Positions 27,410 to 34,565 of a stretch of 61,332 bases of DNA are shown one piece after another. This DNA is from a virus. The stretch is taken from IMG/VR virus record IMGVR_UViG_3300005253_000079, positions 1 through 61,332 of that record; one strand, given 5' to 3'. The notes under the pieces were generated by a model. It made no database searches. It was not told the DNA's origin and saw only the letters and a list, made by a program, of their open reading frames with translations. The number at the start of each line of letters is the position of its first letter. Positions within the stretch are counted from its first letter, which is position 1. A program made the position numbers and the translations under genes.

Positions 27410-27841
27410 GGTTAAATCATCCGGAGGCCACGGACCATCCGTCCTGCCCTTGGGATTGTTGTCTCCATCAGCAGAGATCTTTTTCAGATCCTCAAACGAG
27501 ACGTCATCTTTAGTTGCAATTTCAGCGGGTAAGCCATACCTTATTCCCCAGAAGCCTCTATATATCTGAATAAGCAGCTTGGTCCCATCCCCACCAAAAC
27601 CATCAAACTCTATTGCCTGATCAATCAACCATCCTTCCATTACCGTAATATCTATATCAATCGACTTAAGATTGTCACCTTCATCAACAAACCTTAGTAT
27701 AGCATCATCGATCTTATGTCGGAAGGTTTCAATATCCTCACGTCCACCAAACGGAAATGGACCAGGCGTAATCCTCTTTCTCAATGTCCACGCTAGATCA
27801 TGGATTAGAGATATTTTCAGAGTGTCCTCAACATCTTTCAT
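27389..27841 (-). CDS. Hypothetical protein (150 aa)
   Basis: Start set at ATG 27841 (MKDVEDTLKISL), which overlaps the TGA of the small membrane frame as ATGA; a start at 27862 is possible. Helical, with DAILRFVDEGDNLKSIDIDI and LLIQIYRGFWGIRYGLP. The acidic C-terminus is Pro-rich. It is not recognised. Confidence 0.55.
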   Translation of the reverse strand: MKDVEDTLKISLIHDLAWTLRKRITPGPFPFGGREDIETFRHKIDDAILRFVDEGDNLKSIDIDITVMEGWLIDQAIEFDGFGGDGTKLLIQIYRGFWGIRYGLPAEIATKDDVSFEDLKKISADGDNNPKGRTDGPWPPDDLTFTPVTS

Positions 27842-27939
27842 TTGGCCTGCCTCGTTCTCCATAATGCAAACATCACCAGGGCTAGTGTTACTACGTCCCC
27901 GGCTGAGAATATGCTACCTATTGCAACGTCTATCCCCAC
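27838..27939 (-). CDS. Possible 33-aa single-span membrane peptide
   Basis: GTG 27939 to TGA 27838. The central segment (IFSAGDVVTLALVMFALW) is one hydrophobic span followed by basic residues (RTRQAK). The stop overlaps the next ATG, which favours coupling. The nearest GGAGG is about 13 bases upstream of the GTG, longer than usual, so the call is tentative. Confidence 0.4.
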   Translation of the reverse strand: MGIDVAIGSIFSAGDVVTLALVMFALWRTRQAK

Positions 27940-27989
27940 ACATCTAGTCTGTCCCTCCTTAGTCTAAGACTACCTTACTTGTTATACTA

Positions 27990-28346
27990 CTACAGATTCG
28001 CTAGTAAGTCAAGATCAGCAATAAGAGAGACGTACTCCCTAGCTCGCTCCTCAGCCCACGGACCAGAGAAGATTGTCACATATACTTGTCCATCTCGATC
28101 ATAGTCGATCGCCTCTACTATCCACTCATCGCGTGATCTATCGCTGGGAAATATTTCGTGTTCTATCCTCATCACTCGATCAACCTCTCTATAAGCTTGT
28201 CTGCTAGCTAGTCCCCGACTACTTGACATAACGCCGTTCCCTGCCGCCTTCGGCGCTAATCTTACGACTAACGATTGTACCGTGTCCATTGTGATGGTAC
28301 CATCATACTGTGAACTTTCAGAATCTCTACACATGATATAGATCAT
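27990..28346 (-). CDS. Hypothetical protein (118 aa)
   Basis: The start overlaps the end of the endonuclease VII-like gene. C-terminal half WIVEAIDYDRDGQVYVTIFS resembles a small alpha/beta domain, and this 'G.vyv..fsGP.Ae..A.eY' ending is one I associate with unknown phage proteins. No catalytic residues are evident. Confidence 0.55.
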   Translation of the reverse strand: MIYIMCRDSESSQYDGTITMDTVQSLVVRLAPKAAGNGVMSSSRGLASRQAYREVDRVMRIEHEIFPSDRSRDEWIVEAIDYDRDGQVYVTIFSGPWAEERAREYVSLIADLDLLANL

Positions 28347-28651
28347 AAGAGATCGGCCTCAATGTATTTTGCCGCCGTCCGTAAAAGATCCGGATCGTCA
28401 AGAAATAGGCCCAAGCCGGAATTACATTTCCCGCAGAGTAGCCCACGAACCTTACCAGTACGGTGGTTGTGATCCACACCAAGTTTTCTCTCGTCGGGAA
28501 AGGGAGTAACGTGACAAATAGCACAGCCCCCCTCTTGTTCAACAAGCAGGTCCTCATACTCCCCCTCAACAATACCATATTGAACATACAGTCTATAGTC
28601 TCTTTCCGACAGCTTCCTTACCGGAACCCTTTCAATATCATTATCATCCAT
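28343..28651 (-). CDS. Endonuclease VII-family HNH nuclease
   Basis: 102 residues. CAICH and CGKC supply four zinc ligands, and LGVDHNHRTGKVRGLLCGKC is the family core with the DHxH catalytic pair. The C-terminal FLDDPDLLRTAAKYIE is also typical. Family members resolve branched DNA before packaging, and the gene sits in the packaging operon. Length is that of the minimal domain. Confidence 0.9.
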   Translation of the reverse strand: MDDNDIERVPVRKLSERDYRLYVQYGIVEGEYEDLLVEQEGGCAICHVTPFPDERKLGVDHNHRTGKVRGLLCGKCNSGLGLFLDDPDLLRTAAKYIEADLL

Positions 28652-28684
28652 TCAACTTATACTCCTACTAACGCGGGCTAGAGA

Positions 28685-28870
28685 TCATAAGTAGAAGACT
28701 AGCCAAGTCCGTATTGCCTTATATGCAGCCTGGAACTTGGTGTCGCCCGAACAGGTCATTCCACGAGAGCCAAAGACGAACGTGGCTTCCCAACTATCCC
28801 AGTTGCCGTAATAAACCTTACGATGATGCGGGATCCGGCTAATTTCAAGACGAGGCCAGATTAGTTTCAT
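28685..28870 (-). CDS. Small protein (61 aa) upstream of the endonuclease
   Basis: ATG 28870 is preceded by AAAGGAGG, so it is preferred to a longer frame. Sequence starts MKLIWPRLEISRIPHHRKVY and ends with a helix (FQAAYKAIRTWLVFYL). It overlaps the preceding gene's 3' end by 26 bases. Not recognised. Confidence 0.55.
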   Translation of the reverse strand: MKLIWPRLEISRIPHHRKVYYGNWDSWEATFVFGSRGMTCSGDTKFQAAYKAIRTWLVFYL

Positions 28871-29591
28871 CCTGACTACCTCCTTTAGTATATTCCAAAT
28901 GCGGCAGGTCCGACTTCTCTGCCCATCGCCCGTCCTCACTAGTCCATCGTCGGAGATAGACTTCTCCTCTTGATTTGGCTAGCTCGTCATAGAGATCGTC
29001 TACGAGTACAGCATAGACTAAACAGAGTCGTTTGGATGAGTAGTAGTCTTCCTGATCGTGCGAGGGGCACTTGCCGTCAGGCTCTGCTCGTGTGCATGTT
29101 CTTTTGGTAATGTGAGCCTTATACCGACGTTCGGCCATTGCTAGCGAACTCGGCATAGTCCTAACGAAGTGTAGTTCCGCTGCTGTTACCCTATGACGCT
29201 CAACTAGCCAGCCGCCACTAGCGTTCTGACGATGTTCGTAGAGACGGTTGTGATAGTTGTGAGCACACGTTCGATGGCAGAATTGCTTTAGCACCCCAGG
29301 GTTTAGGCTCTCCCCGACTAAATTGTTACAGCGGTCATTCTTACAGAGTATTTCGGTCCCTAGCGGCTTAACCCCTTTATAGAGAGGAGTCGTGCGCGCC
29401 GGGTGCATTGCCGCCGCTGCGTCCTCATCAGCCATAGTGTCTTCGTCTCGGGGATGAGGTGAGTTGTCTTCTTCTAGTCCGCTATCTACTTCGTATGTTT
29501 CTAGGATAGCCTCCTTCTGACTAGGGTCTATAACGACTCGCTCCCCTCCTATGTCTACCTCATATGGCTTAGTCTTATCTTCATTCATCAT
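28845..29591 (-). CDS. Zinc-finger-like early leftward protein (248 aa)
   Basis: Acidic N-terminus (about 1-60), then CKNDRCNNL ... FCHRTCAHNYHNRLYEH, a probable CxxxxC/CxxxC treble-clef, and a second Cys/His group (RTCTRAEPDGKCPSHDQ). The C-terminal half is helical with many Tyr/Arg. Two adjacent ATGs (29591, 29588) follow the 52-aa gene's end. It is probably a DNA- or RNA-binding regulator. No family match. Confidence 0.55.
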   Translation of the reverse strand: MMNEDKTKPYEVDIGGERVVIDPSQKEAILETYEVDSGLEEDNSPHPRDEDTMADEDAAAAMHPARTTPLYKGVKPLGTEILCKNDRCNNLVGESLNPGVLKQFCHRTCAHNYHNRLYEHRQNASGGWLVERHRVTAAELHFVRTMPSSLAMAERRYKAHITKRTCTRAEPDGKCPSHDQEDYYSSKRLCLVYAVLVDDLYDELAKSRGEVYLRRWTSEDGRWAEKSDLPHLEYTKGGSQDETNLASS

Positions 29592-29739
29592 CGTGGCCCC
29601 TTGTGTCCCCCTTGTATTTTGGTTGGTTCTGCCACCAGTACCAGTTACTTTCGTCCATACTCAAAGCACCCTTCCATGCTTCCAATATAAACTTCCACAG
29701 ACTCATCTTATGAAACGGCTTAGTCTTCGTCTCTGTCAC
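29581..29739 (-). CDS. First leftward gene: 52-aa Trp-rich protein
   Basis: GTG 29739 preceded by GGAGGT at five bases; TGA 29581. The peptide begins MTETKTKPFHKMSLWKF and contains NWYWWQNQPKYKG. It is the first gene after the leftward promoter and overlaps the following ATG. Trp density suggests membrane-interface or protein binding. Unknown function. Confidence 0.65.
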   Translation of the reverse strand: MTETKTKPFHKMSLWKFILEAWKGALSMDESNWYWWQNQPKYKGDTRGHDDE

Positions 29740-29832
29740 TGGCTACCTCCTTATTACTTACTATCCTCTTTAGAGATCGCTTCCTGGTACATTACTGTAT
29801 AATATACACGACACGACCTCGTCATCATCATC

Positions 29833-29861
29833 ATAATAGCACAGTCCCCTCCCTCTGTCAA
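29833..29861 (-). promoter_or_regulatory. Main leftward sigma70 promoter
   Basis: Minus strand TTGACA (29861-29856), 17-base spacer, TATTAT (29838-29833). Consensus -35, 5/6 -10, ideal spacing. The predicted start near 29826 lies about 87 bases before the first leftward gene. Confidence 0.85.
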
Positions 29862-30666
29862 CCCCTAATCTCTGACAAGTTGCCATTAACCTCTCTCTCT
29901 ACCTTATCATTAGCTCTCTATCTACCTTGCCACCAGCTAACCTCCTCCCAGTCCCAACTAGCACGTATGTTCTGACTATGTTTCAAAAATTGTCAAAACC
30001 CTGTACGTTTGTAAGAAACCCTCTACCTAGGCGCGCGATCCAGGGTCGCCCCCCTTACGCATGTGATCAACCCGGCTGCGCAGGTGTGTTCTCGCATGGG
30101 CGTATTCGCGCGCGCGGGCCTCCCGACCCTATTCATCAATAAATTAGCGGCCCACCTAGTCCGGACTAGCAAGCTAGCACACTAGCCCACTCACATGCTA
30201 GGTTGATCACCGACTAGCTAGCACGTTGCATGATTCGTGCGAAGTGAGGTCCGAGTGTGAGGTACATACATTTAGATTCAAGGCCAGCCCTTAGCCACCA
30301 ACACACACAGTCGCGCTTGAATCAGTGACCAATTGCTACCGGGTTAATTGCGACTTGTTGCAGTTACATATAGTCGCAGTTAGCCTCGCTAGTCCGGGGC
30401 AAGGCGAGAGGCAGACCATCCGACTCGCGCAAGGCCCATCACGGTAGCCTAGCACGATTCCATTAAGTTTGTCCGTAAGCGAGTTCTTATACGAATCAAA
30501 CCCCGGCCTACCGGGTCACTGGTCTGTAGACGAAGGACCGCATGTTGGGTAGCATTTGACAGCAACTAAGCCTAGAAAGTTAGGATGGCTACGATTCAGC
30601 CAAGCTAAACTGTCCTAGTCGGCGGCCGGGCTTTGGATCCACAGACCACAGCTACCGACAGCACCG
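29862..30666. other. ORF-free divergent control region, candidate origin
   Basis: About 800 bases without a convincing gene on either strand, between the two divergent promoters. It contains a pyrimidine-rich run near 29881-29950, GCGC-rich tracts near 30031-30120 and a phased CTAG cluster (30156-30221). There is also a GCACG/CGTGC hairpin (30221-30240), a GATTCAAG/CTTGAATC inverted repeat (30275-30323) and a TGGTCTGT/ACAGACCA inverted repeat (30520-30648). A regulatory or replication-origin role is inferred from position only. Confidence 0.5.
30156..30221. repeat. Phased CTAG cluster
   Basis: Seven CTAG tetramers start at 30156, 30166, 30174, 30182, 30198, 30214 and 30218. Four of the six intervals are 8 or 16 bases, and four copies are in CTAGC context. 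This looks like an iteron or operator array for a dimeric binding protein. Confidence 0.5.
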
Positions 30667-30695
30667 TTGCAAAGGGCAATCGGACATGATATGAT
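30667..30695 (+). promoter_or_regulatory. Rightward sigma70 promoter
   Basis: TTGCAA (30667-30672), 17-base spacer, TATGAT (30690-30695) with a TGA extension before the -10. The -10 is 5/6 and the -35 is 4/6. The first rightward gene begins about 70 bases downstream of the expected start. Confidence 0.65.
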
Positions 30696-30769
30696 AGTTG
30701 CGTCGAATCGGTGGTCGGCCAGGGCGGTCGGCAGCCAGTCAAGTCCTAGCACATGAAGGGGGATAGGCT

Positions 30770-30910
30770 ATGGTCAAGTGCAAATGTGGGGCTGTGGCTC
30801 TACACAACTACAGCACGTATCCCTGGGTGGGCAGCGAAAAGCTAGAGGTATGGATACCGTGTTGCGGCCAGTCGTGCTGCTGCCCGTATGCCCGCAAGGG
30901 AGGGGGTTAG
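30770..30910 (+). CDS. Small Cys-rich protein (46 aa), first rightward gene
   Basis: ATG 30770 with GGGGGA upstream; TAG 30908-30910. MVKCKCGAVAL opens with CxC, and the C-terminal half has PCCGQSCCCPY. Seven cysteines in 46 residues suggest a compact zinc-binding peptide. No homologue family recognised. Confidence 0.6.
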   Translation: MVKCKCGAVALHNYSTYPWVGSEKLEVWIPCCGQSCCCPYARKGGG

Positions 30911-30913
30911 GCT

Positions 30914-31012
30914 ATGACATGTCCTGTGATGTGGGGTAGGAGGCATCAGTGCACACGCCTCAAAGCACACCTTGGAGTATGCGTGTGTAGCTGTGGGGAT
31001 GAAACGCTGTAG
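30914..31012 (+). CDS. Small Cys/His peptide (32 aa)
   Basis: ATG 30914, three bases after the previous stop, with GGGAGGGGG upstream. It contains MTCPVMWGRRHQC and VCVCSCGDE, giving five Cys and two His. It is probably a minimal zinc-binding peptide. Short, so existence is less certain. Confidence 0.45.
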   Translation: MTCPVMWGRRHQCTRLKAHLGVCVCSCGDETL

Positions 31013-31058
31013 GGTTGAACCTATACAAGCAAACAACGTAGCATAGGAGGTATTAGTG

Positions 31059-31649
31059 ATGACTAAAGCAACAGACAAGGCAATCCTGGACGCATTAGGC
31101 GCAATACGCGAGGGACAGGATGTACTGAGCGAGCGCCTTGACACCCTCGAGGGCAACGGTAGCGCAAGCGTAGCTGCAACACGCACTCCGAAGCGGCCTA
31201 GTGGCATTACGCAAGTGCAGATACCTGAAACGCCAGAGCTGCTAGCCCTCAAGGGCCAGTGTTCGCCATCGGCGCAACGCATAGTCGAACGCCACATGCG
31301 GGTGGGAGTCGCTGACCACACCGAATACGTGGCGAAGCTGGAGACGTTCACGACTAGCGCAGGCCCTAGTGCTAGGCTGAAGTATGCGTCTCTAGGCTTG
31401 CGACTCATGGTGGCTGGCAAGTCTACGCCTGTTCGTAAGGCTAAGGCTACAGCCAAGTCGGTCGCCTCGCCCAAGGCTGGCGGACTAGGTATGCTACAGC
31501 CTGCACTTGATGCGCCTACGTCAGACTGGCGTGATTTCATCCGTGCCACTACCGACACGTCAAGCATCGGTACGTCTGCCATAGCTGGACGTGCGTGGAG
31601 GGCGAGGAACGTAGCTAACGGGCGTGACCCGAACGCTGCTGCCTCGTAA
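31059..31649 (+). CDS. Hypothetical early protein (196 aa)
   Basis: ATG 31059 lies eight bases after AGGAGG; an in-frame GTG at 31056 is the alternative. The N-terminus is a coiled coil (ILDALGAIREGQDVLSERLD). A basic linker (TRTPKRPSGITQVQ) precedes a helical region with QRIVERHMRVGVADHTEYV. The C-terminus is Ala/Arg-rich. An unknown DNA-binding or regulatory role is possible. A long antisense frame over the same bases is a shadow. Confidence 0.6.
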   Translation: MTKATDKAILDALGAIREGQDVLSERLDTLEGNGSASVAATRTPKRPSGITQVQIPETPELLALKGQCSPSAQRIVERHMRVGVADHTEYVAKLETFTTSAGPSARLKYASLGLRLMVAGKSTPVRKAKATAKSVASPKAGGLGMLQPALDAPTSDWRDFIRATTDTSSIGTSAIAGRAWRARNVANGRDPNAAAS

Positions 31650-31670
31650 GACATAGACGACATACCCGCA

Positions 31671-31749
31671 CGGGCCTGTGAGCTGGAAGATCGTTGTAGA
31701 TCAGGGATGCGAAAATCGCCAGACGTGGGAGGCGACCCCACCAGGCCCG
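31671..31749 (+). ncRNA. Predicted structured RNA element R1 (tRNA-like geometry)
   Basis: CGGGCCTG (31671-31678) pairs perfectly with CAGGCCCG (31742-31749). Just inside the 3' strand is a 5-bp stem, GTGGG/CCCAC (31725-31729, 31737-31741), with a 7-base loop that abuts the closing stem exactly as a T arm abuts an acceptor. A GCGA/TCGC hairpin (31709-31719) lies upstream. The T-loop and anticodon-loop consensus are absent, so it is not called a tRNA. Confidence 0.45.
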
Positions 31750-31758
31750 ATTATTAGC

Positions 31759-31821
31759 AGGGACACAGGATTGCATCCCCCTCTGTGTTAGGTGACACTA
31801 GCACGGCGATCCTGTGTCCCT
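31759..31821 (+). ncRNA. Predicted structured RNA element R2 (13-bp stem)
   Basis: AGGGACACAGGAT (31759-31771) and ATCCTGTGTCCCT (31809-31821) are perfectly complementary around a 37-base loop that holds a GTGT/ACAC mini-stem. It ends 21 bases before the next start codon and has no U-tract. Likely a leader element or mRNA-processing structure. Confidence 0.55.
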
Positions 31822-31842
31822 CCTACATACACGGAGGCGACC

Positions 31843-31944
31843 ATGATGACAACCTGTAGATGTCGCAAGCCTATAATCATCCTGTCATTCGGGCGTTTCC
31901 ATTGCGCTAAGTGTAAGGGTACGCTACCCATTAGTCGGAAGTAA
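31843..31944 (+). CDS. Minimal zinc-ribbon peptide (33 aa)
   Basis: ATG 31843 with CGGAGGCG upstream; TAA 31942-31944. The peptide carries TCRCRK and, after a hydrophobic strand, FHCAKCKGTLP. The two Cys pairs form a plausible zinc ribbon. Its leader contains hairpin R2. Confidence 0.55.
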   Translation: MMTTCRCRKPIIILSFGRFHCAKCKGTLPISRK

Positions 31945-31959
31945 GGAGGGGGTTGGACG

Positions 31960-32196
31960 ATGGAAAGGTGGTTTGAATATCACTGCTACGAGGGTGAGGA
32001 TTCAGCCGACGCTGAATTATGGCATCACACCCACCAGCGCGTAATAGTCATTGGCACCGTAGCCGACGTGGATCAGCCGATGTACCGCGTTAGGTTCAAG
32101 GACGGACTAGAGTACGATGTGTTCGATGACGAACTACTCCAGTCTCCAAGTGAGTTTGAACGTCCTAGCTACGAGGAGGTAACTAGCTATGACTAG
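31960..32196 (+). CDS. Small acidic protein (78 aa)
   Basis: ATG 31960 with AAGGAGGGGG upstream. The core VIVIGTVADVDQPMYRVRFK followed by DGLEYDVFDDELL resembles a small SH3-like or Tudor-like beta barrel. That likeness is inference. The stop overlaps the next start by eight bases. Confidence 0.6.
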   Translation: MERWFEYHCYEGEDSADAELWHHTHQRVIVIGTVADVDQPMYRVRFKDGLEYDVFDDELLQSPSEFERPSYEEVTSYD

Positions 32197-32407
32197 CAAC
32201 AGATACACGCTAAACAAAGACGCGAACGGCGATACCATGCCTCGCATAATGCCTGTCACTGGTACTACGCTAGCTGATCTATACAAGCGCATCGGTTATG
32301 AGGCTGCTAGCCAGAGGCATGATGGAGGCATGAGTAAGGCGCAGCTAGAGAAGCTGATGGAGGAGATGCGAAAGTCCGATAGGCCACGTAGGATAGGACG
32401 GAGGTAA
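32189..32407 (+). CDS. Hypothetical protein (72 aa)
   Basis: Begins MTSNRYTLNKDANGDTMPR with an AGGAGG site. The C-terminal helix KAQLEKLMEEMRKSDRPRR is strongly charged. No family recognised. Part of the compact early gene string. Confidence 0.6.
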   Translation: MTSNRYTLNKDANGDTMPRIMPVTGTTLADLYKRIGYEAASQRHDGGMSKAQLEKLMEEMRKSDRPRRIGRR

Positions 32408-32410
32408 CTG

Positions 32411-32593
32411 ATGGTTGACTGGAGCAAAGAACACACTGGCGCACTACATGGTAAGTATGGCGATAAGGGCCATGCTGGTTGTCCTGGTTGTATGAGCGCA
32501 GGCATGCACCTAGGCGGTACATGTGTGCTGGCCTACAGCTACGGACTACACCTAGTCAGCTTATGCCCGTTTCCAGACCCGAGGGCTGGATAG
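32411..32593 (+). CDS. Cys/His-containing small protein (60 aa)
   Basis: Contains GHAGCPGCMSAGMHLGG, a CxxC with nearby His, and two later Cys, so metal binding is possible. It starts three bases after the preceding stop. Unknown role. Confidence 0.5.
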   Translation: MVDWSKEHTGALHGKYGDKGHAGCPGCMSAGMHLGGTCVLAYSYGLHLVSLCPFPDPRAG

Positions 32594-32606
32594 AGAGGTA
32601 GCTGTC

Positions 32607-32834
32607 ATGCCTAAAATGGTCAAGCTAATCAGCCAAGCAAAGCAATCTGCCAAGGATCAAGGCCATAACATGCTACCCTTCCAGGTTGATGGAGGCTATG
32701 CCTGGGCGCTATGTAAGACGTGTGGTAGGGAGGCATACCTAGTAGCGCGACCCAAAAATCCCAATGAGACAGATGTGAGCGGCGAGGCAGTAGCAGTAAG
32801 CTGCGGAAGTATCTATCGCAGGAGGATAGCATAG
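32607..32834 (+). CDS. Small CxxC protein (75 aa)
   Basis: ATG 32607 after GAGAGGTAGCTGTC, a variant of the recurrent start cassette. The middle has WALCKTCGREAYLVARP and a later SCGS, a probable half zinc ribbon. The N-terminus is basic. Function unknown. Confidence 0.6.
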   Translation: MPKMVKLISQAKQSAKDQGHNMLPFQVDGGYAWALCKTCGREAYLVARPKNPNETDVSGEAVAVSCGSIYRRRIA

Positions 32835-32850
32835 TAGTCAGGAGGTAGTC

Positions 32851-32946
32851 ATGAGCAACGAATCCTTTGAACGCACAGTGACATTCCTTATGTTCCTGAT
32901 TCTGACTATGCAGTTTGCCATTTTCCTAGCCATCAAGGGAAGCTAG
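32851..32946 (+). CDS. Single-span membrane peptide (31 aa)
   Basis: ATG 32851 preceded by AGGAGGTAGTC; TAG 32944-32946. After MSNESFERTV comes one hydrophobic span (FLMFLILTMQFAIFLAI) and a short KGS tail. Typical of tiny phage membrane proteins. Role unknown. Confidence 0.55.
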   Translation: MSNESFERTVTFLMFLILTMQFAIFLAIKGS

Positions 32947-32961
32947 CTAGGAGGTAGCTAG

Positions 32962-33114
32962 ATGGAATCTATAGGCAAGGCGGTAAAAAAGGCTGAGGCC
33001 AAGGGTATGATAGATCATGCACACTGGGACACAGCGACGTGTCAATGGGTAGCATGTCTCAGTGCCCGCTGTCCCCTTTATATAAGCATTCGGAGGTACT
33101 TACGTGTCAGCTGA
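32962..33114 (+). CDS. Small protein (50 aa)
   Basis: ATG 32962 after GGAGGTAGCTAG. MESIGKAVKKAEAKGMIDHA forms an amphipathic helix, followed by three Cys (TCQWVACLSARCP). It overlaps the next GTG start by 11 bases. The coding sequence contains a GGGACACAGCG/CGCTGTCCC imperfect hairpin related in sequence to R2. Confidence 0.5.
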   Translation: MESIGKAVKKAEAKGMIDHAHWDTATCQWVACLSARCPLYISIRRYLRVS

Positions 33115-33436
33115 TACCCTAACGAACATGCTAAAGCTGATGTGCATACCTACCAGTATGTATGATGGCGTAGTTAGGACAAGTGACGGATACTACACGG
33201 CCCACATCAAGGGCGACGTTGGCTACAACGCATTCCTCGGCAAGCCTGGGCCTAGACATGGCGGGCCTGGTAGGAAGTGGATGCTTGATACTTGGAACGG
33301 GCTGTCACTAGACGAGAAGCGAGCTGTAGTCTACCTATCCGCTCATCCGGGAGACGGTAGTCCTATACGACTGAAGGATGACTTCGGTGTACCAGTTGAA
33401 GACGCAAGGTCGCTGTCAGGTGCATTGCCTGGGTAG
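33104..33436 (+). CDS. Hypothetical protein (110 aa)
   Basis: GTG 33104 with CGGAGGTA upstream. The sequence has YYTAHIKGDVGYNAFLG, a basic loop (GPRHGGPGRKW) and LSLDEKRAVVYLSAHPGDG. Compact and soluble, not recognised. Confidence 0.6.
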   Translation: MSADTLTNMLKLMCIPTSMYDGVVRTSDGYYTAHIKGDVGYNAFLGKPGPRHGGPGRKWMLDTWNGLSLDEKRAVVYLSAHPGDGSPIRLKDDFGVPVEDARSLSGALPG

Positions 33437-33469
33437 ACGTAGGCTATTATAGGATTGGAGGTAGCTGTA

Positions 33470-33862
33470 ATGCAAGATACAAACCTGATCGACCTGAGTA
33501 CCCGAGATGGATACGACATCGCTGCTGCCATAAGAGGACCAGACTTTTGGAATGATGGCGAAGCGATCAAGAGGGTCTTTACGGAGCGCATTCGCTGGCT
33601 AGCTGGCGTTAGGGGGGGATTTTCTACCAGGCGATACCTTGTTAGTCTCAGCACAGTAGCACTAATGCGGAGGGAAATTAGGCAAGCGTCTGTGTCTGGT
33701 ATAATTCCGTTAATCACTCACTACATGAGGCATGTGCGTGATGCTGCATCTGCCCTGAACGACAAGAATCTAGAACACCTTGCGGCGATCGTGCTCTTAG
33801 GACGACCAGAACTAGACTCGCTTTCGGATGAACGCATCATCGAACTAGCAGGAGGTGAGTAG
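33470..33862 (+). CDS. Hypothetical helical protein (130 aa)
   Basis: Start set at ATG 33470 (MQDTNLIDLSTRDG) because GGAGGTAGCTGTA precedes it; the longer frame from 33455 includes that ribosome site. Mostly helical (DAASALNDKNLEHLAAIVLL). No signature. Confidence 0.6.
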   Translation: MQDTNLIDLSTRDGYDIAAAIRGPDFWNDGEAIKRVFTERIRWLAGVRGGFSTRRYLVSLSTVALMRREIRQASVSGIIPLITHYMRHVRDAASALNDKNLEHLAAIVLLGRPELDSLSDERIIELAGGE

Positions 33863-33890
33863 CTGTCACATTAGTAAGGGAGGTAGACGG

Positions 33891-34115
33891 ATGAGGTGTC
33901 CTAAGTGTAAGAATCCATGCACTGAGTCAGACCTCGTGCCTGATATAGCCTATGACAAATCAGGTGCATTCAACGTAGTCAAGGACGAGGACGATCAGAT
34001 AGTCGAGGCAGACTACTACATAAGAGAGCGACGAGGTAGCATATGCCGGGTGTGCATAGACGAGATGCGTGGCAGGCTGAGGCCTAGGCATATGAGGGAA
34101 GGAAGGAGGCTGTAG
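33891..34115 (+). CDS. Zinc-ribbon protein (74 aa)
   Basis: ATG 33891 after AAGGGAGGT. The N-terminus MRCPKCKNPCTESDL pairs with a distal ICRVCIDEMRGR, giving a CxxC...CxxC ribbon with a beta insert between. The basic C-terminus suggests nucleic-acid binding. Function not known. Confidence 0.65.
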   Translation: MRCPKCKNPCTESDLVPDIAYDKSGAFNVVKDEDDQIVEADYYIRERRGSICRVCIDEMRGRLRPRHMREGRRL

Positions 34116-34117
34116 TC

Positions 34118-34273
34118 ATGAATAGCCTAGTACCATTACTAGCCGGTATATCGCTAGGTTATAGTCTAGCACAGGCTGGTGATGTACCATACATAATAGC
34201 AGCCAACATAGGAGTGCTAGTATTTATTATTACAGCACAGCTAGAGCGTATTGCAGGTAGGAGGAAGCTGTAA
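34118..34273 (+). CDS. Two-span membrane peptide (51 aa)
   Basis: ATG 34118 after GGAGGCTGTAGTC; TAA 34271-34273 shares bases with the next ATG. Two hydrophobic segments (LVPLLAGISLGYSLA and YIIAANIGVLVFIITA) with a basic end (RIAGRRKL). Holin-like topology, but it lies among early genes. Confidence 0.55.
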   Translation: MNSLVPLLAGISLGYSLAQAGDVPYIIAANIGVLVFIITAQLERIAGRRKL

Positions 34274-34482
34274 TGGTAGCACCTATAGCGGTAGCAGGTC
34301 AAGATGAGAAGGTCTTTGACTTGCGCTTTACGCTGCGCAAGAGTAGTAGTATTGAGTCGGCTAGCATGTTAATTGTGTTGCTAGTCAGGCTGTTTGAGGA
34401 CTGGAGTATACTTGAGGATCCGACCATCGAAGACATAACAAATAGGCATGATCGTAAGCTAGATTTCGGGGATTGGAGGTAG
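34273..34482 (+). CDS. Hypothetical protein (69 aa)
   Basis: The start overlaps the previous stop (TAATG) with GGAGGAAGCTG upstream. It has a hydrophobic helix (SASMLIVLLVRLFEDW) and a charged tail. Function unknown. Confidence 0.5.
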   Translation: MVAPIAVAGQDEKVFDLRFTLRKSSSIESASMLIVLLVRLFEDWSILEDPTIEDITNRHDRKLDFGDWR

Positions 34483-34487
34483 CTGTC

Positions 34488-34553
34488 ATGTTAGCCTGGA
34501 TTGCCGGATTCATCATCGGTTTCTTAATCAGCCTATGGCTGGCTAGTAGATAG
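34488..34553 (+). CDS. Micro membrane peptide (21 aa)
   Basis: ATG 34488 directly after the full start cassette GGAGGTAGCTGTC; TAG 34551-34553. The peptide is one hydrophobic helix (WIAGFIIGFLISLWLA) ending SR. Despite its length, the strong ribosome site and exact packing between neighbours argue for translation. Confidence 0.5.
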   Translation: MLAWIAGFIIGFLISLWLASR

Positions 34554-34565
34554 GAGGTAGCTGTC

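Noticed and set aside
29796-29802. Plus-strand TATAAT near 29799 as a rightward promoter
   Set aside because: It lies inside the leftward leader with no rightward gene for about 970 bases; the leftward promoter next to it is much better.
29927-30142. 71-aa rightward frame in the control region
   Set aside because: No start site support; Pro/Arg-rich composition typical of a chance frame in GC-rich DNA.
30842-31741. 299-aa frame on the minus strand
   Set aside because: Opposes the rightward early genes and covers the coding 196-aa gene; no ribosome site and Ser/Ala/Leu-rich shadow composition.
31671-31749. tRNA gene
   Set aside because: The acceptor and T-arm geometry fits, but the T-loop consensus, U33 and a proper D arm are missing.
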